DNA of 64,000 bases from Blepharisma japonicum (lineage: Eukaryota > Ciliophora > Heterotrichea > Heterotrichida > Blepharismidae): positions 310,001-374,000 of the forward strand of contig CATKHK010000040.1 in the NCBI GenBank assembly GCA_949751835.1, written 5' to 3'. A model generated the notes under the pieces. It ran no database searches. It was given only the letters and a program-made list of their open reading frames with translations, and was not told the origin of the DNA. Shown one piece after another: positions 1 to 12,974 of this stretch (the stretch's first letter is position 1; every line of letters begins with the position of its first letter). Position numbers and translations under genes: made by a program.

Positions 1-1875
1 AATTAATTGTAAATGTAAAGAATCATAAGGAAACGGAAGAAAATTTGTAAATTTCATTTCTTGTGCTAGAATTAATGAAACTTTTAATACTTGGCTTGCT
101 TTTTCATTAATGTGAAGAATATTGCCAAAAGATTCCTCTGAACAAGAGATAAGCATTGTGCACACGTCTTTACCATATTTATCTAATCTTTTATCTTCGT
201 TTTTTTGGCTATATGCACTTAGCTTATTTTCCCTATTACTGATGTGAACAGCTTCATCAAGATCGCTTAAAACATTTTCTAGAAATCCAATATATAACTC
301 AAGGATTTCTTTCGTCTTATATTTATCGATTATATTTTTATAGCCTTTTTTTAAGCAAGCTATATTAGCTGAAGTTTTGCTAACTAAATTAACAAGTTTT
401 TCGAATCTTGGAACTTTCTGTGAGAGCTCACTTTGTAGATCAATTAAAATATAGCACAATTCTTCGTCCATAGCTTTTATTCTGTTCAATTCTTTTAAAT
501 ATGTCAAATAACTAATATCTGGAAACACGAAAAATCTGTTAGTTGATAATCAATTAAAAATTTTTCATTCCTGGATATCTCCTTCTATAGAAAATGGATT
601 TTTTTGAATTTTTGATAATTTTACTCGGGCAAGTCTTTCATCTTTTATTACATAAAAGTAAAAATTAAATTCTCATATTGCAAAAAGCTTATTTTTTTGG
701 AAATGGCTTAATTCGGAAAATTTTTTAAACAGTTTTATCATTTCTTTGTTGGCTTCTAAATTAGGGTTTGTCAATAAATGGCGAAATTTCAGCTCAAAAT
801 CATATTGATTTTTTGGAATTTCTGCACTTTCTTTTAATTTTAAGGATCTTCATAAAATAAAACGGCAAACTAAATATAAGACAAGAGGCTGCAAAAATAT
901 ATTAAAGTTTACAATAACAGTTGCATTATCCAGCAATCGACCGAATAAAAATATCAATAGGCTTAAAGAAATCGCAGCCATTTTGCTTGATTCTATACAA
1001 TTTTCAAAAATATTGTAATAAGGAAGATATAGCATACTTTTTATCATGAGATAAAATGAATAAATCGAGCCTAAAGTCTGAAGAATAATAACATTCGGAT
1101 TGCCAAAAGTTATATAAAATATACACATCACTACATAAAAAATCTTTTTTTCTAAATCTAGCTCAGCACAAGCTCTAGCTTTTATATTTCTATTGGAATT
1201 TATGTGTTTTATATCACAACTAAAAATTTCAGAAAATATAATTATAGGAGCTAAAAAACAAAAACAGCAAATTACAATAATAATTCCAGCTGGACCATAA
1301 TCCAAACTATCGCTATTTACATCTCCAGAATATTCTTCAATTGTATTGGAAGTTATAATTGAATATTTAAAAGTCATTAATAGGATCATTACACTTGGAA
1401 TAAAACATATAGTGTTTAAAATCCACATAAATTTTTCAAAAACCACGACAAGGAGCATTGGTATCGGCTTTCCAATTTTTAAAAAAATTCCAAAAGCAGC
1501 CAAAAATACCAAGCAGAGTCCAAATAAAGAAGAAGTCCCATAAAAGCAGAAATTCATAATGTAAAAACTTGCACAAATATTATCATAGCTTGAGTAGCTC
1601 AAAGTCGTCCATATAGCCCTATAAGAACTTCAATTAGAAATACGTAGGTTCGGGTACCATACTAAGCAATTCACTTGCAGGGCTATAATAATATTGGTGG
1701 TTATTTCATAAATTATCTGGGTTTTAAATGAAGTGCTCTTGTGGTATTTTATCCTAAAGACCTTTTCAAAAATACTGAACGTGTAATCTTTCAATTTTTT
1801 CCCAATCGACGTATGATTTAAGTAGCCTTGAAACTCATTGCTGCTTTTTCATGCGAAGTCACCTGCAACAAACAT
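1..1875 (-). CDS. Gene A: multi-pass TmcB/PAS-type membrane sensor, N-terminal part (runs off left edge)
   Basis: This is the last (3'-most) member of the six-gene array and only its first 625 codons are present. The chosen ATG at 1875 starts MFVAGDFAWKSSNEF and aligns with the start of gene B. TGA is needed as Trp at several places, for example in QEWKIFNW near 540-570. Visible parts are a cytosolic N-tail, a first membrane helix (about residues 55-72), further hydrophobic helices to about residue 345, the conserved junction LFAIWEFNFYFYVIKDERLAR, the TmcB/TmcC-like helical region containing LELYIGFLENVL, and the beginning of the PAS-like domain (MLISCSEESFGNILHINEKA). The membrane-sensor role is inferred from architecture. 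It is closest to gene B. No break is seen in the part present. Confidence 0.85.
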
Positions 1876-2480
1876 ATTTTATATATTTTACTTTAGACTC
1901 ATTTATTTAGGAACCATATACTTTTTCTATATTTGACGTTTTAAATTCTTATTTTATAAAAGCAGAGTTTATAAAACGATTAACTTTTTAATTTTATGGG
2001 TTGGAGCATTAATTATGTATTAGATAAAGAGATTTAATTTAAATATTGCATGAAATGTAAAAAAGTAAAATCACTATATAAATTATATTTGATAAGAATT
2101 TCACAAGAATACTTTGTAATATAAAATAAGATTTCCAAAGGGTTGAAGCCAAAATATTTGGATTTCACGATTTGATGGGAAAGAAAGATATCATCAGAGC
2201 ATAGCATAGCTATTTTAAAAGGGCAGCTAGAAGAGATTAAAGATCAAAATACTAAGAATTCTTGCCAAAATTATAAATCTCAAACAAAATCTTACAAGAA
2301 AAGGCAGCAGAATAAATTCTATGTTGGTTTAATCATAATAGCAAAGATCTTTTGAAGCCTTCAGCGTGCATTTAATTTTTTTCTAATATATCCATAAAAA
2401 AGCTAGAAAATGCTGCTACTTCCTATTTTATTATTAAATTTGGATTATGTATCAGAAAGTGAACTTTTTTTAATAAATCG
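1876..2480. other. Gene-free stretch between A and the retroelement relic
   Basis: About 600 bases of AT-rich DNA upstream of gene A, which must hold its promoter. I see no reading frame with family similarity. The right part, from about 2150, may belong to the decayed retroelement but is too degenerate to read. Confidence 0.4.
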
Positions 2481-2489
2481 AGTGGAGTA

Positions 2490-3610
2490 GGCTTAGAAGA
2501 AGATTTTAAGTCTTTCTCAATCAGAATCCAAGGATTTTCATCAAGACTCACAGAAATGATGCATTTGAATAGAGAGTATTGAGATAAAACAATAGATTAA
2601 AATGAAATTTCGATTTATATTGTGTTGCGCCTATTAGAGCTAGGGGCTTAAGGCTTATTTTTTTAAACTTATATATCCCCACTGAAGATTTGAATGAACA
2701 AAGACCATTTAAAGAGTATGTGGAGCTTTATAAAGGACCCCCTGATCCAGAAAAAACTTCAGACCTATCTCAAGAATATTTTCACATATATTTATTTTAC
2801 CAGGCAATAGGGATCTATATACACAGTGTACAGATCCAACAATGAGATATAGACCCTGAGAAGACAACTATATTAGCTATTAATCAATGGGAAAAAGTCG
2901 GTAAGATTGCTGACATTAAATATCGAGAAAATTCAATATGTGCTATCGAAAAATATAACTACTTAGGAAGAATTGCAAATACATCTAAAAAGAAGTCTCT
3001 CATTGATAGTGATCATTTTTCTTTTATGAAAGATAAGGCTAGGACAACATATGCTACGCTAACCTGCGATAGTTTAAAAATGTTCATATTTTCCGAGTAA
3101 AACTATTATTAACTGCATGAAATCCATCTTTTTACCAAGATTAGACTACGGGATAGAGACTTGCTCAAGGAAGAGATGCAAAAACTCTATTCAGATTATT
3201 GAAAGACAGTATAATAAGATTATTCGGAAAGCAGTATATGTCTATGATAAACCCCGATAGAGCTAATTCTATTAGATCTCAATATTCCAACTTGCACGTG
3301 ATATATAGATAGGCTTTTCCTGAGATTTATTAGGAAAATATGTGACTTATCAAATATATATCCAATTGTTGGACATTTCTTGAGGAATATGCATAAATCT
3401 GAAACTCCGACTGCTGAGCTGCTACATAAGCTCTTGAAAGATTATGGATTAGAATACCTGAAATTGAATGAAAAGCCAGAAAAGGATAAAAAAGCAGTAA
3501 AGATAGGAAAATCAGGAAAAAGGGGAAAAATACTCGTTGGGGAAGATGGGAGAAATAGAAGCAAAGGAGCCATAAAATTTCTCTCGATGATATTTTCGCC
3601 ACTTAATTAA
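2490..3610 (+). mobile_element. Decayed non-LTR (LINE-type) retrotransposon, reverse-transcriptase C-terminal part
   Basis: Read with TGA as Trp, three frames in succession give the typical end of a LINE reverse transcriptase. About 2600-3100 contains DPEKTTILAINQW followed by EKYNYLGRI, the usual 'NpdKT' and 'yKYLG' motifs, then a hi..r..ka..-type helix. A stop at about 3101 and a frame change lead into KSIFLPRLDYGIET and IIERQYNKIIRKA (about 3115-3255), the 'ilP.l.YG.E' segment. Another frame change leads into IELILLDLNIPTC and about 110 more residues ending at 3610. The catalytic YADD box and any endonuclease are not found, so it is truncated and carries stops and frameshifts. Boundaries are uncertain, and 3612-3790 may be its 3' tail. 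It lies between array genes A and B. Confidence 0.75.
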
Positions 3611-3888
3611 TAGCAGTAGATATATATCAATAATATACTGCAAACGATGTTTAAGAAACAGATTTACATATAAAGTGCAGTATCTTTATTGTTTACTATT
3701 TCCAAAGATGGGCAAAATGAAGTTTGGACCGGTAGGTTGGGAAGATGGGCTGGGTTTTATCCTTTACCAGCTCTCAAAATAGAGAGATAAAAAATTTCAA
3801 TGTTCTTGAAGCTTTTGGCTTAATCATTTTAAGTATTAAGAAACTATACAATATACTTAACAATTTTTATTATTTTTTTATAAACACT

Positions 3889-6800
3889 CTAATTTGCTTC
3901 CATTGACAAAATTATTGGCAAAACTGCAAATTTCTTCAAATTACTGATTTGGTGATTCAAATATGGCAAATAATACAAGAAAAACAGTGCGCACATAGCT
4001 GATGAATAAATAATCATGACATCAATAATAATCTTGAGCTCTCCCTCTATAAATCTTTTTGAATCTCTATCAGCCAAATCGAATTCTTGTCCAATTTCTG
4101 TCTGTATTGCTACAGAATAAGTAACTAAAATCTGAGGGACAAAACTTGGCAGATTTTCGATATGAGAAATACTGATAATTTCAGAAATTAGCCCTATAAT
4201 AGCACTCTCAACCCCATATTTAGAAAAATCCAGTGTTGAGTTCGTTTCATGCTCAAAAGCTCTAGATTTTAGCTCGTCTGACATTAAATCCATAAATTCA
4301 TGATTTCTTAAGAGTTTGACTTGTTCGTATAGGGTTTGTGCAGTTGTTTCTAGCATAATTTTTGAGCTTGGAAATGCATAATTTTTGTTAAAAACACCGA
4401 TAAAATAAGGGGAATAAATATCTCTTGAAAAAATAAGCAGTCTTGATAGCAGTGAACGCTTCAGGTTAAATGTGTTTATAAATTTAGGTCTATTTATCAT
4501 CATAGTTTCACATTTAGGGTATAAATATAGCTGGAGTAATAAATAATAAGAAGCACCTATTCCTAAAAAGATCATGAGCCTTATCATATAGCTTTTATAA
4601 ATTTTTGTTTTTATTGTTTTCTTAATAATCCTGGGTGCATTAGAAGCTGTTTCAGATGAATAATCTACTCCATGTGTTGTGATCAGCCTATCAATGCAAG
4701 CTATTTTTAATTTAACAAGAGATGGTTGAGCATTGTTTAAAATAAAATTTCAATACTCATCATGTTTTCTTGACACAAGAATGATAAATCCAATAACAAT
4801 TAAAACCAAAACTCCTAATGTTGAAAATCCTAGATATAGCAGTGCTTTTATATTCATTCCAGTTGATTTCACTCTATTTACTTCACAATCTACGATTCCA
4901 GTCATTGTTATATTTAAATAGTCTCATGTATATCCTAGTCCATTTATCATTAAAAATCTTGCGTTATCTTCATGGGTTGTATTTGATTTTATTTCTGATA
5001 CAAACGAATTTCCAGTAATAATAAATCTTGAAATAGTATCATAAAGATTTTCATAGATAATATTAAATTGATCTTCATGAAAAAGCCATATTGGAATATA
5101 TGGTTTCACTAAAATATCTGTGTTTGAGCAATATGACCATTTACTAAAATCACTCAATAAATATTTTTGGATATTTTCGAGGTCTTTCATTATGTTGGAG
5201 AAAAATTCTAAATTTTCTGTTTGAGATGAAAAATTTGATTTTGAAATTGCTTGTCTTTCAATTGATCGAGCATAGTCTGAGCTTAAAACAATATCATAAA
5301 GCAGCCTTCCCATGCGATTAAAGGCGCTCATTGACAAAGAGTGAGATACATCTACTACCATATATGCAGCTATTGCTATTACTGTTGTAATTCCTGATAA
5401 TATCTAAGTTTATTTTACCACAAAAAATAAAACCCATTGAAGAATTCTTATCCTTCTTCTTGTTCCTATAAGAAGCTTCTTTGCAAAAACTACATTAAGA
5501 TTACTCTTATTTGGTAAAATATGTTTGGAATGGTCTTCACTATGATGTCTTTCATGTTCTCTTGGGTCCTTTATAATAGAGCTATCAATATTTTGTGTAA
5601 AAATATCAGTTTCAGTTTTGTCCGTGATTTTATGCAAAAAATTAATTTCACCAATTGAAAGATTCGTTAATTCAGATTTTTTCTTTTCTTTTTCTCATTT
5701 ATCCTTATCTTCACTGTCCATATCTTGGTCACTTATCATATCGAAATTTTCTTGTGCTTCTCCTGTTTTTCATTTAGTAATTTCTTCTTCCTTATAAGCA
5801 ACAATTAATATATACACTGAAATTGATTTTATTTTTTTCAGAACTTTTATAAAAGCTAGTTCACGATTTTCTCAAAAAATAATCCATGGCTCATGATTTT
5901 TCATTTTTTCTATACAAAAAAGTGGGACTAAATCTGATAAATTTTGATTTTTTAAAGATTTTTGTTCTTTTCCTATATAATAAGAAAACAATTCTGTATG
6001 AGCTGTAATTATGCCTTCTTCAGAGACTATAGCTACTTGATGATCTATTTTTTTCTGCTGAAAAGAAACTAAAAAGTAAGCAGAATCGTGCAATGCTGTC
6101 AATTTTATTAATAAATTGCATTCTATAAGATACCCTTGCTGGTCTTGAAAAAACAGCTTTTTATGGTCTTCTAATTCAGTTGTATTACATTTTGAAAGAA
6201 AATTCTTTGCAAGCTTTGTATGAAATGAGTCATAAGGAGCCGGAAGAAAATTGGTAAATTTCAGCTCTTGAGATGGAATTAATGAAGTTTTCAAAATGTG
6301 AATAGCTTTTTCATTAATATAAAGAATGCTTCCAAAAGACTCATCTGAGCAAGAAATAAGCATTGTGGCTACTTCTTTGCCATATTTTTCTAATCTTTTG
6401 TCCTCATTTCTTTGATTATATTCACTTATTCCATTTTTCCTGTTAATAATATGGTCAGCTTCATTATAGTTACTTAAAATATTTTCAAGAAATCCTGCAT
6501 ATAGCTCAAAAGTTTCGATTGTCTTGTATTTATCAATTATATTTTTATATCCTTTTTTTATGCAGCTTATATTAGCTGAAATTTTGTGGACTAAATGAAT
6601 GATTTTTTCGATTCTTGACACTCTCTGTGAGAGCTCACTTTGCAGATCAATTAAAATATAGCATAATTCTTCGTCTTTAGCTTTTATTCTGCTCAATTCT
6701 CTTAAATACATTAAATAGCTAATATCTGGAAAAACTATGCATTTGCTAGTAGATAATCAATTAAATATTTTTCACTCCTGAATATCTCCTTCTAAAGAAG

Positions 6801-8082
6801 ATGGGCTATTTTTGATTTTTGATAATTTTACTCTGGCAAGTCTTTGATCTTTTATTACATAAAAGTAGAAATTAAATTCTCATATTGCAAAAAGCTTACC
6901 TTTTTGAAAATAGGTTATTTCAGAAAATTTCTTAAAAAGGTCAAGCACTTGAATTTTTTCTTCTAAATTTGGATTTCCTAATAGATGGCGAAATTTAAGC
7001 TCAAATTCATATTGATTTATTGGGGTTTCTATGTTTTCTTTGATTTTTAAGCACCTGCGCTTAATAAAACGATAAACTAGATATAATGTAAGTGGCTGCA
7101 AAAATATATTGAAGTTTACAATAACAGTTCCATTATCCAGCAAACGGCCGAATAGAAATATTAATAAACTTAAAGAAATTGCAGCCATTTTGCATGATTC
7201 TATGCAATTTTCAAAAATATTGTAATAAGGAAGATATAATATACTTTTTATCATAAGATAAAATGAATAAACCAATGCTAAAATTTGCAATAGAGCAACA
7301 TTTGGGTTACCAAAAGTAATATAAAATACGCACATCACGACATAAAAAATCTTTTTTTCTAAATCTATCTCAGCACAAGCTCTCGCTTTTATATTCCTTG
7401 TAGAATTTATATGCTTTATATCACAGCTAAAAATTTCAGAAAATATAATTATCGGAGCTAAAATACAAAAGCAGCAAATTACAATGATAATCCCAGCTGG
7501 GCCATAATTCAAACTATCACTATTTATATCTGCAGAATATTCATCAATTTTTTGAGCAGTTATAGTTGAATACTTTAAAGTCATTAATAAAATCATTATA
7601 CTTGGAATAAAACATATAGTTCCAAGAATCCATATAATTTTTTCAAAAATCATGATAAGTAATATTGGTATCGGCTTATCTAATTTTAAAAAAATTCCAA
7701 AAAAACCAAAAAGTGCAAGGCATAGTCCTATTAAAGAAGATGTCCCATAAAAGCAAAAATTCATAATATAAAAACTTGCACAAATATTATCGTAGCTTGA
7801 GTAGCTTAAAGCCATCCAGATAGCTTTATACGAGCTCCAATTAGAAATACCTAAATTTGGGTATCATACTAAACTATTTACTTGGAGAGCTATAATAATG
7901 TTTGTCACTATTTCATAGATCATCTGAGTTTTGACTGAAATTCTTCTATGATACTTTGTTCTGAAAACCTTTCCAAAAATGCTGAAAATAAAATTTCCCA
8001 CTTTTTCCCTACAGGCAATGGGGTTTAAATCACCTTGAAATTCATTGCTGGTTTTCCCAGTTAAATCAGCTTCATCAAGCAT
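3889..8082 (-). CDS. Gene B: multi-pass TmcB/PAS-type membrane sensor (1387 aa, 2 introns)
   Basis: Complete: ATG at 8082, TAG at 3889. Introns are 5490-5504 (phase 1) and 5404-5418 (phase 0). Approximate layout: cytosolic tail 1-54; seven or eight membrane helices between 55 and 340; TmcB/TmcC-like helical region 350-570 with FELYAGFLENILSNYNEAD; PAS-like domain 570-690 (MLISCSDESFGSILYINEKA ... FLPAPYDSFHTKL); acidic linker; membrane helix about 878-902 (LQWVLFFV-ILSGITT); an extracytosolic-looking segment with Cys; helix about 1068-1090; helix about 1156-1178 (IFLGIGASYYLLLQLYLYP); a second extracytosolic segment; last helix about 1341-1365. TGA codes Trp in YVW-type positions such as LVWYPN, AIWEFN, QEWKIF and DEYWNF. 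PAS plus paired membrane sensors suggests a receptor; the ligand is unknown. TmcB-like is a family-level call from motif pattern, not a search. Confidence 0.88.
5404..5418 (-). other. 15-nt intron in gene B (site b, phase 0)
   Basis: On the minus strand it reads GTAAAATAAACTTAG, with A at position 10. It contains a stop (TAA) in the running frame. Removing it joins QWVLFFV to ILSGITT, exactly as in intron-less gene D (QWVLFIAILSV). Confidence 0.93.
5490..5504 (-). other. Probable 15-nt in-frame intron in gene B (site a, phase 1)
   Basis: On the minus strand it reads GTAATCTTAATGTAG, with A at position 10. It has no stop in frame, so it is invisible to reading-frame tests. Support is positional: genes C and D have a GT...AG 15-mer at the same place, and splicing gives PNKIFAKKLL, matching SNHAKKLL in gene F. 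Confidence 0.65.
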
Positions 8083-8653
8083 TTTAAATATTGATTTTAC
8101 TGAAGGTTTTTTATATTTGCAAACTTTAAAATTTTTTTATGTATTTTTTAGGGTTTTAATTGAACTTTTTTAGTTATACAGAATTTAGTATTTATATAGT
8201 CAGAAGATTGCAAATATTTATTTTTATATAGGATGAATGATCATTATTATTAATACTTAGATAATAATACATGAAATTTGAAAAAAATCAATTGACAATA
8301 AGATTTGAAAGACGTATTTAGCCCTTAAATAGTTTATTCTAAAATAAATATTAATTGCTTCTTCCTAAATGATAATTTTTGATATAAAAAGTTTCGAAAA
8401 CTCCTAGAAAAATGAACACTGTGCTATTTTCAACTCATTCCTGGTTGGATGTGATAGATGAAAATGAAGTTGATGCAACAGATTTACCTAATATTTAATG
8501 GTTAACATGTTAAATACTCAAGCTACCTTGAAGCAGCCCACCACGTAGTTTTCTCTGATAAATATATGGCACTTTGGAAATGAGGACTATAAATTCTAAG
8601 CGTAAATCTAATCTAATTTAAAATTATATATAATAATTATATCTATACTTACT
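8083..8653. other. Spacer between genes C and B
   Basis: AT-rich spacer. It holds two short plus-strand fragments with coding look: a 26-codon ORF at 8412 (MNTVLFSTHSWLDVIDE...) and, in another frame near 8518, a piece reading YLEAAHHVVFSDKYMALWKW with TGA as Trp. They could be a decayed gene; no family is recognised. The gene B promoter must lie near 8083-8300. Confidence 0.35.
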
Positions 8654-11600
8654 CTAATCAGCCTCCATTGACAAAATGGTCGGTAAAATCGCAAATTTTT
8701 TCAGCTTATTAATTTGGCGATTCAAATAAGGCAAATAGTAAAACAAAAACAGCCCACACATAGCTGCCGAATAAACAGCCATTACATCAATAATATTCCT
8801 CAGCTGATCTTCTATCAGCTTTTTAGAGTCTCTATCAGCCAAATCAAATTCCTCGCCTACTTGTCTCTGAATTTCAACAGAATAATTAATTAACTGCTGT
8901 AGCTCTGAAGTTGCCGATAAATTATTATGAGAATAAGACACTAAATCCCCAACTAAAACCATAACTCCATCCTCTATTCCATATGCAGTAAAATCTACTG
9001 TTGAATTTTTTTCATTTTCAAAAATTTTGGTTTTCAGTTCATCTGACATTAAATCAATAAAATCCTGCTTTTTTAGCTCCTGGGCTTGGTTGTCAACAGC
9101 TTTTGCAGTCCTTTCTATCATAATTTTTGAGCTAGGAAAATCATAAGTTTCATTAAAAATTTTGACAAAATAAGGAGAATACGCATCTCTTGAAAATATC
9201 AGCAGCCTTGATAGCAGTGACCGCTCAAGGTTAAAAGTATTTATAAATTTAGGCCGATTTAGCATCATAGTTTCACATTTAGGGTATAAATATAGCTGCA
9301 GCAATAAATAATAAGAGACCCCAATTGCCAAGAATATGGTTACTCTTCATATATAGCTAATATAAATAGTAGTTTTTATAGTTTTTTTTATGTGTTTTTG
9401 TATATCAATTTTAGTTTCCGACGCATAGTCTACCCCATGGGTGGTGATTAGCCTGTCAATGCAAGAAATTTTTAATTTTGCTAATGACGGTCCTGCATAA
9501 TTTAAAACAAAAGTCCAAAATTCATCATGCTTTCTTGACACAAGCATAATAAACGCAATTAATATTAAGTATAAAGCTCCTGAAATAGAAAACCCTACAT
9601 ATATGAAAGCTCTTATATTGCTTCCTGTGGATTTTACTCTATGCAACTCACAATCAGCTACCCCGTCCATCGTTATATAAAAATAATTCCATGTAAACCC
9701 TAACCCGTTTATCATTAAAAATTTAGCATGCTCTTCATAAGTAGAATTTATCAGTGATTCTTCTATTAATGAGTGCCCATTTAATATAAATCTGGAGATT
9801 GTGTTAAAAAGGTTTTCATGGATCATAGTTACCTGATCTTGATTAAAAAGCCATACTGGGATATAAGGGCGTACTAAAATATCTGAATTTGAGCAGTAAG
9901 ACCATTTGCTGAAATCGTCTAATAGGTAGCTTTGAACGTTTTCTAGATCTTCAATGACTGCGGCTAAGCTATTTACATTTGTTTGCAAAGAAGTTTTCAA
10001 TGAAGATGATGAATTTACGGATAATCATAATGAGTCCGCAATTCTATTAATAGACCGAGCTCAGTCTGAGCATAAGCCAATATCATAGAGAAGCTGACCC
10101 ATACGATTAAAAGCACTCATTGAAGTAGAATGAGAAACATCTACTACCATATATGCCGCTATTGCTATAATTGTTGTGATTCCTGATAATATCTATATTA
10201 AATTTACAACAAAAAACAGCACCCATTGTAAAACTCTTATAGTTCTTTTTGACTCTATTAGGAGTTTTTTAGCAAAATCTTAATAAAAAATACGTTTTTT
10301 CGATAAAACATGCTTAGAATGCTCTTCATCAAGCGACCTTTCGTGCTCTTTTTGATCTCTCATCATTGAGCTGTCCATATTTTGTGTAAAAATATCAGTT
10401 TCAGCTTTATCAATAGATTTTACTGAAAAAGTGACCTCCCCAATTGAATGGCATTTAATTTCTGCTCTTTTTCTTTCTTTTTTGTCTGAATAACTTTCTT
10501 CATTATTTTCCACATCTTGGTCACTTATCATATCCAGCTGTTCTTGAGCTTCTCCAGTTTTCCATTTAATAATTTCTTCTTCTCTGTAGGCCACGACTAA
10601 TAAATACACCACTATGGATTTTATTTTTTTTGGGATTTTTATAAAGGCAAGTTCTCGAGTTTCCCAAATAATGATTCAAGGTTCATAGTCTTGCATTTTT
10701 TCTATAGAAAGTGCCGGGATTAAATCTGATAGGTTTTTATTTTTTAATAACTTCTTTTCTTGGCCTACGTAATAAGGAAATAATTCTGTGTGGGACTGTA
10801 TTATGCCTTCTTTTGAAACAATAGCTAGCTGATGATCTACTTTTTTCTGCTGAAAAGATACTAAAAAATAAGTAAAACTGCGAAATGCTGTTAATTTTAT
10901 TAATAAATTGCACTCGATAAGGTAGCCTTGTTGATCTTCAAAAAATAATTTCTTATGGTCTTCTAAGTCTGTTGAATTGCAATTTGTGAGAAAATCTTTT
11001 GTAAGCTTTAAGTGTAAAAAATCATAAGGTGGTGGAAGAAAATTCGTGAATTTTAGCTCTTGGGATGGAATTAATGAGGTTTTTAAAATTTGGATAGCTT
11101 TTTCATTAATATAAAGAATGTTACCAAAAGATTCATCTGAGCAAGAAATAAGCATTGTGGCTACATCTCTGCCATATTTTTCTAATCTTTTGTCTTCAAT
11201 TCTTTGGTTAATTACACTCATTCCGTTTTTTTTACTAGCAATTTGATCAGCTTCATCATAATTGCCTAGGATATCACCAATAAATCCTGCATATAGCTCA
11301 AGGGTTTCTATTGTTTTATGCTTTTCTGTCATACTTTTATATCCTTTTTTTATGATCCCAATGCCATCAGATATATGGTGAACTAAATTAACAATTCTCT
11401 CAATTCTTGGCTTTCGCTGTGAAAATTCACCCTCTAAATCAATTAAAATATAGCACAATTCTTCGTCTTTCGCCCTTACACTGCTTAATTCTATTAAATA
11501 CATCAAATAATTGATGTCTGAAAAAAATACCACTTTTTTATTAATGGAGAGCCAATTAAAGATTTTTCACTCATGGGCATCACCTTCTATAGATGACGAA

Positions 11601-12877
11601 TTTTTCGAAATTTTTGAAAGTTTCACCCGAGCAAGTCTTTCATCTTTTATAACATAAAAGCAGAAATTAAATTCTCATATGGCAAAAAGCTTATTTTTTT
11701 GAAAGTGACTCATTTCTCAAAATTTTTTGAAAAGGCTTAATACTTGTGTTTTGTCTTCTAAATTCGTATTTGTCAATAAATCACGGTATTTTAGCTCAAA
11801 TTCATATTGATTTTTTGGAATATCTGTGCATTCTTTTAATTTTAAGTATCTACGTTTAATCAATCTATAAACCAAATATATTGCGATTGGCTGTAAAATT
11901 ATATTAAAAAGTGCTATCATTGTCGCATTATCCAGCAAATTTGCAAAAAGAAAAATCAGTATACTCAAAGAAATAGCAGTCATTTTGCAAGATTCTATAC
12001 AATTTTCAAAAATATTGTAATAAGGTAGAAATAATATACTTTTTATCATAAGATAAATCGTATAAATCAACGATAATATTTCAAGTAGGACTACATTGGA
12101 TTTTCCTAAAGTTACATAAAATATACACATAACTACATAAAAAATCTTTTTTTCAAAGTCTAATTCAGCACAGGCTCTTGCTTTAACATTTCTGCTAGAA
12201 TTTATATGCTTTATATCACAGCTAAAAACTTCAGAGTAAATACTAATAGGAGCTAAAATGCAAAAACAGCAAATTACAATAAAAATTCCAACCAAGCCAT
12301 AATTTAAGCTATCACTTTTTATGTTTCCAGAATATTCTTCAATTGTATCTGAAGCTATTATTGAATATTTAAAAGTCATTAATAAAATCATAACATTGGG
12401 AATGAAGCATAAAGTCGTCATTATTCATATAAATTTTTCGAAAATTATTATAAGGAATATTGGTATTGGTTTCTCAATTTTCAAGAAAATTCAAAAAATT
12501 GCCAAAAAGGCTAAGCAAAGCCCAAATAAAGATGAAGTTCCATAAAAACAGAAATTCATGATATAAGACTGTGCACAAATGCTATCATAGCTTGAGTAGC
12601 TAAGAAAAAGTCATAAAGGTTGATATGAACTTCAGTCAGTAATCTTTAAATCTGGATATCATACTAAACTATTCAATTGTAGCACAATAATAATGTTAAT
12701 AGTTATTTCGTAAGCCATCTGAGTTTTAATTGAAGTCTTTCTGTTGTATTTTATCCTGAAAATTTTACCAAAAAAGCTTAAAATGCAATTATTCACTCTA
12801 TTTGCAATATTCATTCCTTTTACAAGTTCTCTAAACTCATAACTGCGTCTTTCTACTAATTCATCTGCTTCAAACAT
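8654..12877 (-). CDS. Gene C: multi-pass TmcB/PAS-type membrane sensor (1397 aa if both introns are removed)
   Basis: ATG at 12877 (MFEADELVERRSYEF), TAG at 8654 (...LSMEAD). The domain order is the same as in B, with the TmcB-like LELYAGFIGDILGNYDEAD and the PAS-like MLISCSDESFGNILYINEKA. Between PAS and the first C-terminal helix lies a charged linker rich in Glu, Asp and Lys (MISDQDVENNEESYSDKKE). Intron 10193-10207 is clear. At 10279-10293 the frame meets TAA; this is removed if a 15-nt GT...AAG intron is spliced, giving LSKKHFAKKLL. If that intron is not used, the gene carries a nonsense codon and is a pseudogene or makes a truncated sensor without the C-terminal membrane half. The rest is intact, which favours a live gene. 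It is the closest full-length relative of B. Confidence 0.83.
10193..10207 (-). other. 15-nt intron in gene C (site b, phase 0)
   Basis: On the minus strand GTAAATTTAATATAG, with A at position 10. It contains TAA/TAG in the running frame. Splicing joins WVLFFV to ILSGITT at the same site as in genes B, E and F. Confidence 0.92.
10279..10293 (-). other. Probable 15-nt intron in gene C (site a, phase 1, AAG acceptor)
   Basis: On the minus strand GTATTTTTTATTAAG, with A at position 10. It holds an in-frame TAA. It sits exactly where B and D have 15-nt GT...TAG elements. The acceptor is AAG, whereas all the other introns here end in TAG. Confidence 0.65.
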
Positions 12878-12974
12878 ATTTGTGGAGATATTTATTTAAT
12901 ATTTTATTTTGCATTAATTTGCATAATTTATTAGTTCATAAAATTTTCAAAATAATTATTTAAGCTAATCTCAA

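Noticed and set aside
1346-1543. Plus-strand ORF opposite gene A (also 12321-12545 opposite gene C)
   Set aside because: Both are mirror frames of the same conserved membrane segment on the minus strand; the similarity between them simply reflects paralogy of the real genes.
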